In this document: positions 35,201-42,380 of the stretch, piece by piece
Layout of the letters: every line of letters begins with the position of its first letter
Position numbering within the stretch: the first letter of the stretch is position 1
From: Limosilactobacillus gastricus DSM 16045
GTDB lineage: Bacteria > Bacillota > Bacilli > Lactobacillales > Lactobacillaceae
NCBI RefSeq assembly: GCF_001434365.1
Contig: NZ_AZFN01000008.1
Coordinates: 1-64,000, forward strand
Direction of reading: 5' to 3'
DNA: 64,000 nucleotides
Notes under the pieces: model-generated
Database searches by the model: none
Told to the model about the DNA's origin: nothing
Seen by the model: the letters and a program-made list of their open reading frames with translations, nothing else
Program-made: the position numbers and the translations under genes

Positions 35201-38200
35201 GTTTGATAATCACTTGACGCTAAGACATATCCTTGATCAAGTAGGTTTTGTAAATTTTGGGAATAATCAAAATCAATCGTGTCCCCTTGCTTACCAGAAA
35301 CACTGATGGTAGTTAAGATTGCATCATTATTGTCCGCATCGAGATAATTAATCGTCGCTCCTTGATAATGCTTATAAACTAATTGACCAGTTGTATTTTG
35401 ATTGACACTTAAACTAGTCGACCCTGCATTTGACGATGAATCAAGATACCAGCCGGCAAAAGTTCCAGAAACTGCGGGGACAATACTGGTTGAATCGGTG
35501 ATGTCACCGGCTCCCGTTTGGGTAAGTTGACCATTTTCATCAATCGTCGTATTAGTAGCGGATGTAGTCCCACTTACTGGCGTCCAATCCGAAGTTGTCG
35601 TGCTTAAGACGGCCCCAGTAACTAAATTAACGGTGTAAGTATTATAGGATTCATAATTAATGGTTTGAACCACGTCTGCGACAGATGGTTTATTAGTTGC
35701 ATTACCTTCAAAGACATATTGAACCGTTCGGGTTGCCGTAGCGTGATTGGTATAGCTATTAGCGTCATTAACTGGTGAGTTAACGGGGGTGTTGGCTGGA
35801 TAAGTCGTTGTCTGCCCTGTTTGGAGGTCAGTTAATTGAGTAACCCCAGCAGTTGGAACTGATGAAACATTGGCAGTGACTTGCCGTAATTTATAAACCA
35901 CCTTATCATCATCGAAATAATAAGCGGCCTTGACATTGAAAGTGGCTGTTTGATTGCTTTCACCATCCTGCCAAGTTACGGACCCATTTTCTAAGGTATT
36001 AGCAGGGAAATTATCTGAGTCTATGGCATAGCCTTGATTTAATAAGTTATTGATAATTGCCACATCATGGGCATCAAACCAACTAGCATAATTCGTTGAC
36101 CATGGGAAATCGGTTTTGCGAACAACCGAGGTGCCATCAGTATAAGTCTTACTGTAATCAAGATTAACGGTCTGACTAACCCCGTTAGCATCAACGTATT
36201 CGAGGACCGTCTTAATGGTGGAAGTCCCAGAAATGGTAATACTTGGCGATCCCGAAGACCCTGCAGCCACAATTTGTGGTTTGTCGTAGCCGGTTGCCGT
36301 TACTAGAAAGGCTAAACTTGCTGATTTGTTGACGTCACTAGCTAAAGTAGCATCCGTCCCATTTAAATAGAAATAACCGGCGCTGGAATTTCCGGCAATT
36401 TCATCAACTTGAATTTCGATCGATTTAATGGCCGACCAATCAGTCACCTGATCGGCAGTGACATAATTGGAACTAGTCGGTTCAGCTGTAGCACTGGTAG
36501 AGAAAGCTTTGGTTGAATACAAAATAGTATAGTTACCACTATAATCGGTCGTAACGGGACCCGTTAAATCAAACTTAAAATTAGTGCTACTGGTTGTCTT
36601 CGGTACATTAATGTACACATGAATATTAGTAGCCGTAGTACTTAAAGCATTCACCACTGCCACTTCATAACTCATGGCCGTTGACCCCTTATCATTCGAG
36701 GTTCCCTTATTAACATACCAATCGTTACTATTCCCTTTTGCCATCCCCGTAGTATAAAGGGCGGCTGCTTGCGTGATAGTCCAACTCCCTGAACCAATTA
36801 AATAAGTATTATCCGTTTGACCTTCTGTAAAGTCACTATTGAAGTCACTTAACGAACTGACTTTAGTGTCTAACATGTTCGTCGCAGTGGTAACATAGAT
36901 CGGAATCGTATAGGTCCCAGTGGTGGCCGTATTACTGTTGTTTACCCAAACCCGGTTGACGGTCTGACTAGTATCTAAATAGTAACCTGTTCCGGAATAA
37001 TCAATTTTAACTACTTGTTGATTACCCACCCAGAAAGTAGAGACGGTTGGTGAACCCACAAAATCACTGGCTGCTGCATTATAAGTCACCCCTTGGGGTA
37101 AGACATAGTAATAGGTGGGTTCTTTAATGGTATTCGTATTCTCGCTACTATTATTTTCGTTTGTGACCGAAATATAACCAGCCTTATCAGTACCAGGCGT
37201 TTTATTGGCCTGGTAAATGAAAATATTTTGAGCAGCGACTAAATCTTCTTCACCAATTACTTGTTGAGTATTGGTGGCTCCCCAGCTCGGGTAAACGACC
37301 GAACCATCCTTGACATAAGATAGCGAGGCGGATGTATCAGTAATGGAAGAGCTTAATTTATCACCACTTTTTACCGCCGAACCGTCATCATAGGTTTTCG
37401 AAATTTTCCCTAAGACTTTAAATTCATCGGTCCGACTAGTGACGTTATTATAGGTAGCCGTGGCGGTCGTATCGCCAACGTTCACTAAATTAGGTTTAAA
37501 TACGGCCGTCCGGATGGAGCTAGATCCCGTCGCACTAACAGTTTCTCCCGCCGCTACCGTCCCAGCAGAAGTGGTGCCATCCGCATAGGTTAAGGTGTAA
37601 TCATAACTAGTCACTCCAGTCAAATTCTTACTATCAACAGGCGTAGTGATTCCGGTTGCCATCAAACCATCGGCGATCTTAATCGTAATTTCCGCATCAG
37701 TAAGATTTAGAATTGAATTATTTCCAAAGCCAAATTCATTAATATAAGTTGGATCATTAGAACTATCGTCATCTAACAGTAATGTATTACTTGAGGCCGC
37801 CCCGGAGGCGGAAACCGTAAGTTCACCTTTGGAAGTCGTATTATCTTCACCACGCAGGGTTTCCGTCCAAGTTCCTGCCGTAGCGGTTAAGGTTTGACTC
37901 CCCTCATCATCTAATTTTTGGACAATCGTAATGGGGGCATTAGCACTAACAACTGTATCTGTGCTGGGGGTAGTCGTTTGATAACTACCAATTAAGTAAT
38001 ACCCGGCAGCCCCTTCATATCCCTGTTTTCCTGATCCTTTGGGAACCGTGATGATAATATCAGTACCAATCCCGTTTGGTTGGGAAATGGTAGTCTGATC
38101 GGTAAAGGCATTGGCCGTTGCAGTTGCTGATTCATCCAGCTGAAACGATGATGGTACCGGAATAGTAATAATGGTTCCGTAATTATCAGCCGAATTAATC

Positions 38201-39147
38201 TGATTAGATGCATAGGAGTTACTATCTTGGACCCCGTTGGCCTCGTTAATTTTGAGTAAATAACGATAATTGGTATTAACCGCAATTGAACTCGCTGTAC
38301 TCGTGGATGGATTATCTCGAGTAAACTGAGGATTCATACCGGGTGTAATAATGGAAGTATAGGTTTTTGAAGTAGATCCGACCGATTCACCGTCGCTGTT
38401 TACTCCCGACAAAGTCATGACTAATTCATTTGTACCAATATTACTAATCGGCTTTGCTTGAGCAGCATAGTTATTAGTTTCGCTTAAAACGACTTTATCC
38501 TGAAAAGATGCATTGGCGGTCAAAAGATACTTAACATACCAGTAATTGTTATCACTAGTAAGCGTAGTAGTCCCCACGGTACCAGTTAAGCTCCCATAAC
38601 TAGGCTGACCATAAGTAGCGTTTTTGGGGATTTGTAAAGTGAAGGTATCACCAGCATTCCCCGTTAAATTAAGACTAATCGTGATCGGACTGGTTGATCC
38701 ATCGTTTCCAGTTGTTGTTTTCGACAAGCTAATCGAATTATCAAAAACCTCTTGGGAATCGGCCGTGATTTCACCATCATCAGTCGTATCCACTGCCGCA
38801 CTCATCGTTGTTACTACAGCGGATGCCGTATCATTAGATGTGCTATCAGTGCTGGAGCTAGTGGGTGTAGAAGTAGCAGTAGAAGTTGAACTAGCGCTAG
38901 CATTGTCAGTCACCTGAGCGCTCGAACTAGTATTACTTGCTGCTGAACTGTTTAGACTAGTAGTTGTTGTATCGGCAGTTGTTAGACTGCTAGAACTATC
39001 GGCTAAAGCATTTGTTCCATTGACAAATAAAAAGGTCGTTCCTAATAAGACAGAAGCGACCCCGATATTTAACTTTCGTAAACCGAATCTTTGCTGAGCC
39101 CGCAAAACATTCATTGGTTTACCATTAATATTATTCTTCCCTAACAT
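29284..39147 (-). CDS. Giant LPXTG-anchored mucus-binding protein with 11 Mub repeats
   Basis: This 3287-residue cell-wall protein probably binds mucins. The N terminus has a YSIRK-like signal (RFGLRKLNIGVASVLLGTTFLFVNG, with cleavage near NALAD), then a Ser/Thr/Ala-rich stretch to about residue 125. Residues of about 130-1250 form a non-repetitive beta-rich region. From about 1260 to 3200 come 11 tandem Mub repeats of roughly 175-185 residues. Each opens like VATVTFVDQTTGQ, contains SDxxIDF, GYxL and TRTIxxxxPDG, and ends WSTGEWxxY...GYTPSQ...NxxYQAD. The C terminus has LPQTG, a hydrophobic helix and KKKDEHS for sortase attachment. The ATG has GAGGG seven bases upstream. It is a single gene with its own terminator and an operator-like palindrome. 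Confidence 0.93.
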   Translation of the reverse strand: MLGKNNINGKPMNVLRAQQRFGLRKLNIGVASVLLGTTFLFVNGTNALADSSSSLTTADTTTTSLNSSAASNTSSSAQVTDNASASSTSTATSTPTSSSTDSTSNDTASAVVTTMSAAVDTTDDGEITADSQEVFDNSISLSKTTTGNDGSTSPITISLNLTGNAGDTFTLQIPKNATYGQPSYGSLTGTVGTTTLTSDNNYWYVKYLLTANASFQDKVVLSETNNYAAQAKPISNIGTNELVMTLSGVNSDGESVGSTSKTYTSIITPGMNPQFTRDNPSTSTASSIAVNTNYRYLLKINEANGVQDSNSYASNQINSADNYGTIITIPVPSSFQLDESATATANAFTDQTTISQPNGIGTDIIITVPKGSGKQGYEGAAGYYLIGSYQTTTPSTDTVVSANAPITIVQKLDDEGSQTLTATAGTWTETLRGEDNTTSKGELTVSASGAASSNTLLLDDDSSNDPTYINEFGFGNNSILNLTDAEITIKIADGLMATGITTPVDSKNLTGVTSYDYTLTYADGTTSAGTVAAGETVSATGSSSIRTAVFKPNLVNVGDTTATATYNNVTSRTDEFKVLGKISKTYDDGSAVKSGDKLSSSITDTSASLSYVKDGSVVYPSWGATNTQQVIGEEDLVAAQNIFIYQANKTPGTDKAGYISVTNENNSSENTNTIKEPTYYYVLPQGVTYNAAASDFVGSPTVSTFWVGNQQVVKIDYSGTGYYLDTSQTVNRVWVNNSNTATTGTYTIPIYVTTATNMLDTKVSSLSDFNSDFTEGQTDNTYLIGSGSWTITQAAALYTTGMAKGNSNDWYVNKGTSNDKGSTAMSYEVAVVNALSTTATNIHVYINVPKTTSSTNFKFDLTGPVTTDYSGNYTILYSTKAFSTSATAEPTSSNYVTADQVTDWSAIKSIEIQVDEIAGNSSAGYFYLNGTDATLASDVNKSASLAFLVTATGYDKPQIVAAGSSGSPSITISGTSTIKTVLEYVDANGVSQTVNLDYSKTYTDGTSVVRKTDFPWSTNYASWFDAHDVAIINNLLNQGYAIDSDNFPANTLENGSVTWQDGESNQTATFNVKAAYYFDDDKVVYKLRQVTANVSSVPTAGVTQLTDLQTGQTTTYPANTPVNSPVNDANSYTNHATATRTVQYVFEGNATNKPSVADVVQTINYESYNTYTVNLVTGAVLSTTTSDWTPVSGTTSATNTTIDENGQLTQTGAGDITDSTSIVPAVSGTFAGWYLDSSSNAGSTSLSVNQNTTGQLVYKHYQGATINYLDADNNDAILTTISVSGKQGDTIDFDYSQNLQNLLDQGYVLASSDYQTGATFDSDDNSDQTFTVKLVHGTTDSTETKTITRTIKVTNPDGSVTITTQPVTLSRTVTTDQVTGNKTYSDWTSGEWEDYTTPNIAGYTPTISSVAEMTVTSDLSDQTVQITYTPNQQQAQVNLIDQTTGAVLSQDALIGKSDQAIDFSTPNSQLAYYLAHGYQLASNNSNVTGDTITPTDYDRDDDETQVINVYLVHATVETTESKTVTRTINVHNPDGTVTTEEQPVTITRSVTTDLVTGEKTYGDWTSAEWPVFVTPTIAGYTPSTVVVMNSKVDGTTNDQTVNIGYRADQQLAAAIIIDDTTGQRLNTFGIFGPSDSQIDFSEANAQLAYYLAHGYVLSTQKTSDITEGVFSPSQFDHDDQQLQTFTVYLCHGTSESTEMRTVTRIINVTNPDGSQTTTSQPVELTRTVTTDLVTNQQTIGDWTSGQWSAYLTPTIKGYTPSQSEVDSSTVDGTTQDQIVNISYTADPQTAIVKIFDETTGVELGQRELNGTTGAKIDFTSSNNQLAYYLAHGYQLANDNSVITDNAITPANYNNDPDDVQTFTINLVHASQISQESKIITRTITIIKPDGTSDTLEQPITLTRQVETDQVTGDQTYGDWSTDEWPAFVVPVVDGYTPSQASVARENVDGDTNNQTVTITYQPNTQVATVELIDQTSGKTLQSLNLTGNSDSAIDFADANTLLTEYLKQGYQLANQNPQLTNGLLTPTNYDHDDTVDQDFKVYLVHQTSQSEESKTITRTIRIHKPDQTTEVIEQPVTLKRTITTDQVTGDQSFSAWSTADWEQYQLPTVNGYRPSQVMIDSAVVTGDSSDQTIDVTYQANQQVATIKFIDDTTGETLSSQTITGPSNSAMDLKQTQDLLDSYWKQGYMLSTNNPDVNNGRLITRNFDADDQVDQELVIHLVHSTTTTDDPRTITRTINITQPDGQTSTEVQSVTINRTIITDNVTKVASIGDWTTGEWSQYSVPSISGYTPSQGQVDATTVDCETNDQVVNINYLPNAQLVQVNFIDQTTGQTIRTFDINGLSDASINFSAANQQLANYLEQGYALADDNHDLTTDLLNPANYDHDDQVNQTFNVYLVHQTEVTTETKTVTRTINLMLPDGTTKVIEQPVTLSRTVTTDQVTGDQEFGAWSTGDWEAYQVSAMSGYHPSQFTINSATVNGDSSDQTITVTYQADPQIAQVTFIDQTTGQELQTINLTGVSDAAIDFSAANDQLNDYLNHGYVLTADNHDLTDGELAPTDYDHDDQVNQGFNVYLKHATLTTTENKTLTRTINVQLPDGTTTVIKQPTTLSRSVTTDQVTGDQAYGEWSTGEWDAYQVPDITGYTPSQMTIDQVPVNGDASDQTVNVSYQADPRTATIEFVDKSNGTVLATLTTNGGVNEAIDFTQANQTLASLLQDGYMLSSDNQSITNQQLSPATYNLAGDQFFTVNLVHQPKSVITTQESRKITRTILLWLPKGEVESVVQTAVISRMVMTDEETGEQTYGDWSNADWPAYTVPEVDGYTPTQTNVSESDVNGNTSDQTITISYQSDPQVATVTFVDQTNGKVLQTTNLTGESNDKIDFSTVNDQLATYLEQGYELGSQNPDVRANQLIPADFDQDPQVNQNFTVYLTHQTDSSTEKQTITRTIKVHLPNGTVTTVVQPATLTRTVTTDQVSGQQTTSDWSTGEWEAYQVPTIAGYTASQLTVDQTSVNADTTNQVIDVSYQADPQVAQVIFVDQTSGQSIQTVTLTGRSDEVIDFTSINEMIRAYLAAGYDLALVNPDLTNDQVTSTKYDHNDSTNQAFQIFLVHQFSEGQESKTVARTITLHLPDGTNQVIKQPVTLTRSVTTDLVTGQSSYGEWSTSSWPVYAVNTIDGYTASLAQVESEIVNSTTADEAIDIYYLADSPAEQATSNTITTSQTSTNANLSNDKLVKLSPTKANSQQTTSNRRMKLPQTGNNYDAALLGLGLASTAALISMLGFSKKKDEHS
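29540..35370 (-). repeat. Eleven tandem Mub repeat units (about 530 bp each)
   Basis: Eleven copies of a MucBP/Mub-B2 type unit lie head to tail inside the giant protein. They are diverged at the DNA level, so they are not a simple satellite. Unit 7 contains the only TGC cysteine codon in a VDCETND context (32239-32241), and unit 3 has a second cysteine (YLCHGT). Confidence 0.88.
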
Positions 39148-39158
39148 TAGATCCCTCT

Positions 39159-39177
39159 ACATATATTCAATATATCT
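39159..39177. promoter_or_regulatory. Palindromic operator-like element of the giant Mub gene
   Basis: ATATATT-C-AATATAT is a perfect palindrome flanked by AC and CT. Its reverse complement, AGATATATTGAATATATGT, closely matches the element of the first adhesin. A -10 box TATGAT (complement of 39190-39195) lies about 13 bases upstream on the minus strand. Confidence 0.55.
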
Positions 39178-39322
39178 ATAACACCTAAAATCATACCATA
39201 CATAATTGTATATATGAAGTTATCAGACGATAATGTCAGGATTTTATTTACCAAAATGACCTTATAACTTGGTATTTTGTTCATAGATTGGGTTACTAAG
39301 CTCTAAATTAGAAGCTATTAAT

Positions 39323-39352
39323 AAAAAAAGATGAATCGATAACGATCCATCT
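39323..39352 (-). terminator. Terminator of msrB
   Basis: On the minus strand AGATGGATCG and CGATTCATCT pair (one G-T) and are followed by seven T bases. Confidence 0.85.
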
Positions 39353-39389
39353 AATTAAAAAATTGTAAAAGCGAAATTAATATATATTG

Positions 39390-39824
39390 TTATTTTTCTA
39401 ACTGGGAAAGGTATTTACCGTATCCGGCTGCCGCCATTTGGTCCTTAGGAATAAACCTTAAGGCAGCTGAATTAATACAATATCGAAGTCCACCCAATTC
39501 TTGGGGACCATCATTGAACACGTGGCCTAAATGGGAATTGGCTTCTTCACTTCGGACTTCAGTCCTCACTCGTGCCAAAGAAGTATCAATTTGCTCTTTT
39601 AATTTACCGATGGGTTTACTAAAAGCCGGCCAACCGCAACCTGCATCATACTTATCTGCCGAGAGAAATAATGGCTCACCACTGACCACATCCACATAAA
39701 TACCTTCCTCATAAAAATCATCATATCTACCACTAAAGGGAGCTTCCGTTGCGGACTCTTGAGTAACGGCATATTGTTCTGGTGTCAGTCGACCCTTTAA
39801 ATCAGCTTGTTTTTCTTGTTGCAT
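39390..39824 (-). CDS. msrB: Peptide-methionine (R)-S-oxide reductase MsrB
   Basis: This 144-residue enzyme reduces the R form of methionine sulfoxide in proteins with thioredoxin. The family signatures are [10 protein letters not shown] and the catalytic-cysteine motif [11 protein letters not shown] near the C terminus. [15 protein letters not shown] is also typical. The zinc-binding CxxC pairs found in some MsrB proteins are absent, as is common in lactobacilli. The ATG at 39824 has AGAAGGTG about nine bases upstream; a GTG three codons earlier lies inside that site. The gene is monocistronic, with no msrA nearby. Confidence 0.92.
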   Translation of the reverse strand: MQQEKQADLKGRLTPEQYAVTQESATEAPFSGRYDDFYEEGIYVDVVSGEPLFLSADKYDAGCGWPAFSKPIGKLKEQIDTSLARVRTEVRSEEANSHLGHVFNDGPQELGGLRYCINSAALRFIPKDQMAAAGYGKYLSQLEK

Positions 39825-39895
39825 ATTCTTCACCTTCTTAAGCTTATTTTTTGTTTATTTTACATGATTAAATTGTCTGATCAATATAAATGCAT

Positions 39896-39932
39896 CAAAA
39901 AAGAGCTCGTTGGTTTTAACCAAGCAAGCTCT
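39896..39932 (-). terminator. Terminator of the lactate oxidase gene
   Basis: On the minus strand AGAGCT/AGCTCT and inner TTGGTT/AACCAA stems pair and are followed by TTTTTT. Confidence 0.85.
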
Positions 39933-39944
39933 AATGAATCTTAA

Positions 39945-41219
39945 CTAATGGGATGCGCCACCTTCAGTATCAACTGGTTCAGCTACTTGTGGGGCAGGTT
40001 CCTCACCATCGGTACCTGTCACATAACTGGCCTTCATTTGATTATGGTCAGTTACTGGATATGGTGGTTTAACAGTTGGATCCGTTGATGAAGGTAAGTT
40101 GTCACTACTGTAAGGCAAGTTCGTAATCATGGCGTGCTTGACGTCTTCGATGGTCTTGCATCCCGTTAATTGCATATCAATCTTTAATTCATCATTTAAT
40201 TGATTGATAACTGATGCGACTCCCTTGGAACCACCCAAGGCTAAGCCATAGAGATATGGACGACCAATTCCCACTAAATCGGCCCCTAAAGCTAAAGCCT
40301 TAAAGACGTGGGACCCCCGCCGAACACCTGAATCAAAAATAATTGGTACCCGATGATCAACCACTTTTGCGATTTCTGGCAACATATCAATGGTAGCTGG
40401 GGCACCGTCGATTTCACGACCACCATGGTTAGAAATTACGATCCCATCTGCACCAGCATCGATTGCCATTTGGGCATCTTCAGCACACAAAATCCCCTTA
40501 ACCAAAACTGGTAAACCAGACCGTTCTTTAATCTTCTTTAGATCATCCGGACCAATCTTTTGGGCCGAAGCTGCATACATCTGCGCGACACTTTGTCCTT
40601 CACCTTGCCCACCTTGATAACGAGTAAAGAAGTCCAATGGAACGGGATAAGTGAACTTAGTCCGTAAATTAGCTTCACGATAGCCAGAAACTAAGGCGTC
40701 CACCGTGAGCATGATTCCTTGATAACCGGCTGCTTTAACTGCATCAAAGACCATTTGGTTAAAGTCCCAATCCTTACTTAAGTACAGTTGGAATAAACGA
40801 GGCGCGTCACCAGCTGCTTCAGCGATATCTTCAACACTCCGGTTAGCATAGGTACTTGATGAGAACATTGCTCCTGCTTCTTTAGCCCCTAAAGCCGTCG
40901 CTACTTCCCCGTCCTTATGTGAAATCCCGTGACAAGCAATTGGCGAAATCATAATTGGCGTCTTTAATTTCTTACCCAAAAATTCTGTCTCCGTTTGTGG
41001 ATCATCCATATCCGTTAATGAACGTGGGATAATTTGAAAATGGTTAAAAGCCGCAGTATTATTCCGCCAAGTCCACTCATTTTCTGAACCTGAAGCGATA
41101 TAGTAATAAGCTGGTTCAGGCATTACTTCCTTCGCCCGTTCTTCAAGTTCATCAACATAAATCATCTTGAGGGACTTGTTTTGGTCGCTTTGGGGAAATC
41201 CTTTAAAGTAATATGTCAT
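39945..41219 (-). CDS. lctO: FMN-dependent lactate oxidase (alpha-hydroxy acid oxidase family)
   Basis: This 424-residue flavoenzyme oxidises L-lactate with O2 to pyruvate and H2O2. The FMN-binding and catalytic-histidine motif SNHGGREIDGAPATIDMLPEI is present, with IFDSGVRRGSHVFKALALGAD for phosphate binding. The YYYIASGSENEWTWRNN start and the DELKIDMQLTGCKTIEDVKHA end are typical of lactate oxidases. The catalytic core ends near residue 370. The remaining 50 or so residues (from SSTDPTVKPPYP to PVDTEGGASH) are a C-terminal extension rich in Pro, Glu and Asp that usual lactate oxidases lack. A cre site sits 36 bases upstream, so CcpA should repress it on preferred sugars. A related hydroxy acid oxidase remains possible. 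Confidence 0.85.
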   Translation of the reverse strand: MTYYFKGFPQSDQNKSLKMIYVDELEERAKEVMPEPAYYYIASGSENEWTWRNNTAAFNHFQIIPRSLTDMDDPQTETEFLGKKLKTPIMISPIACHGISHKDGEVATALGAKEAGAMFSSSTYANRSVEDIAEAAGDAPRLFQLYLSKDWDFNQMVFDAVKAAGYQGIMLTVDALVSGYREANLRTKFTYPVPLDFFTRYQGGQGEGQSVAQMYAASAQKIGPDDLKKIKERSGLPVLVKGILCAEDAQMAIDAGADGIVISNHGGREIDGAPATIDMLPEIAKVVDHRVPIIFDSGVRRGSHVFKALALGADLVGIGRPYLYGLALGGSKGVASVINQLNDELKIDMQLTGCKTIEDVKHAMITNLPYSSDNLPSSTDPTVKPPYPVTDHNQMKASYVTGTDGEEPAPQVAEPVDTEGGASH

Positions 41220-41254
41220 AGTTCAATACACTCTCCAATCTATTTCAAACGCTA

Positions 41255-41268
41255 TGAAAGCGTTTTCT
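41255..41268. promoter_or_regulatory. cre site upstream of lactate oxidase
   Basis: TGAAAGCGTTTTCT matches the catabolite-responsive element consensus TGWAARCGYTWNCW apart from its last position. It lies 36 bases before the lctO start. Confidence 0.8.
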
Positions 41269-41321
41269 TACTAGTTCTAGATTAGCATGAATCAAACAGA
41301 TTTTCAAATTCTCTTTTACAT

Positions 41322-41359
41322 AAAAACCACCACTAAGCTAGTTTGGCTCAATGGTGGTT
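41322..41359 (-). terminator. Terminator of ppaC
   Basis: On the minus strand AACCACCA and TGGTGGTT pair around an imperfect inner stem and are followed by TTT. Confidence 0.8.
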
Positions 41360-41372
41360 CAATAATCAATCT

Positions 41373-42305
41373 TTAATTTTCAAAAGCGGCTGTTAATGGT
41401 GGTACCACTTGCTTCTTCCGGGAAACAACTCCTGGTAAATCCATCCGGTTTTGGTCATTTAAACTCTTTTCAAAGGCGGCCTCAACCTTATCAGCATTAG
41501 CTCCCACAAAGAGTAATTCGGAATCGCTATCTAAAATGTTAGTAGCTACTAACAAGAAGGTGTCATAACCATTAGCATCCATCAAAGTCTTCATTGTTGC
41601 TTCTAGGTCAGCTTGACGAGAGAACACGTCAGCTAGGTCAACAGTGTTAACTTGACCAATCCGAACCTTAGATGAACCCAATTCAAAGGTCTTCGCATCC
41701 CCATCAACAATTTGTTCGTCTGATTTAGCAGCTAAATTAGTCCCGGCCTTCAACATTTGAATCCCATAGTCGTTAGCATCAACTTGGGCTAAGTTAGCCA
41801 AGTAAGTCAATGCTTCGCGATCATGATCGGTCGTTGTTGGTGACTTTAAGAGCAAGGTGTCAGAGATCAAACCAGATAACAACATTCCTGCTAAATTAGC
41901 TGGAATATTAATGTTCTTAGCTTGGAACATTTCTGTCAAAATAGTACTTACTGACCCATATGGGCGAACTGACATGAATAAAGGAGCAGAAGTATTAAAA
42001 CCGTTAACCCGGTGGTGGTCAATCAAATGAGTTACCGTAACTTGATCAATATCACTAACACTTTGTTGGGGTTCATTATGGTCAACTAACATCACTTGGT
42101 CAGTTTCGTTAGCAGCCGTTTCAATCAACCGTAATGGTTCAAAGTCAAATTTATCTAAAGCAAATTTGGTTTCATCATTAGGTTCCCCTAAGGCTACAGC
42201 TTCCGCTTCGTAGCCTAATTGGTTTTGGTAATAGGCATAAGCCATCGCTGAAGCAATGGTATCAGTATCAGGATTTTGATGACCGAAAACTAATTCTTTA
42301 CTCAT
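41373..42305 (-). CDS. ppaC: Manganese-dependent inorganic pyrophosphatase
   Basis: This 310-residue family II pyrophosphatase hydrolyses PPi to phosphate and drives biosynthetic reactions forward. DHH-superfamily motifs are visible: [17 protein letters not shown] at residues 8-24, MLVDHNE, and LIDHHRVN. The C-terminal [10 protein letters not shown] substrate-binding block is present. AGGAGG precedes the ATG. Length and motifs are standard. It is a single gene just downstream of parC on the same strand but separated by 75 bases and ending in its own terminator. Confidence 0.95.
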   Translation of the reverse strand: MSKELVFGHQNPDTDTIASAMAYAYYQNQLGYEAEAVALGEPNDETKFALDKFDFEPLRLIETAANETDQVMLVDHNEPQQSVSDIDQVTVTHLIDHHRVNGFNTSAPLFMSVRPYGSVSTILTEMFQAKNINIPANLAGMLLSGLISDTLLLKSPTTTDHDREALTYLANLAQVDANDYGIQMLKAGTNLAAKSDEQIVDGDAKTFELGSSKVRIGQVNTVDLADVFSRQADLEATMKTLMDANGYDTFLLVATNILDSDSELLFVGANADKVEAAFEKSLNDQNRMDLPGVVSRKKQVVPPLTAAFEN

Positions 42306-42380
42306 AAATGAAATTCCTCCTGGAAAGCTTTAATTTAACATTCTTATCATATCACGATCAAGGTCGATTTGCCCACACAA

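Noticed and set aside
29540-35370. CRISPR-like or satellite array
   Set aside because: The repetition is at protein level in units of about 530 bp with much DNA divergence, inside one open frame; there are no short identical repeats with unique spacers.
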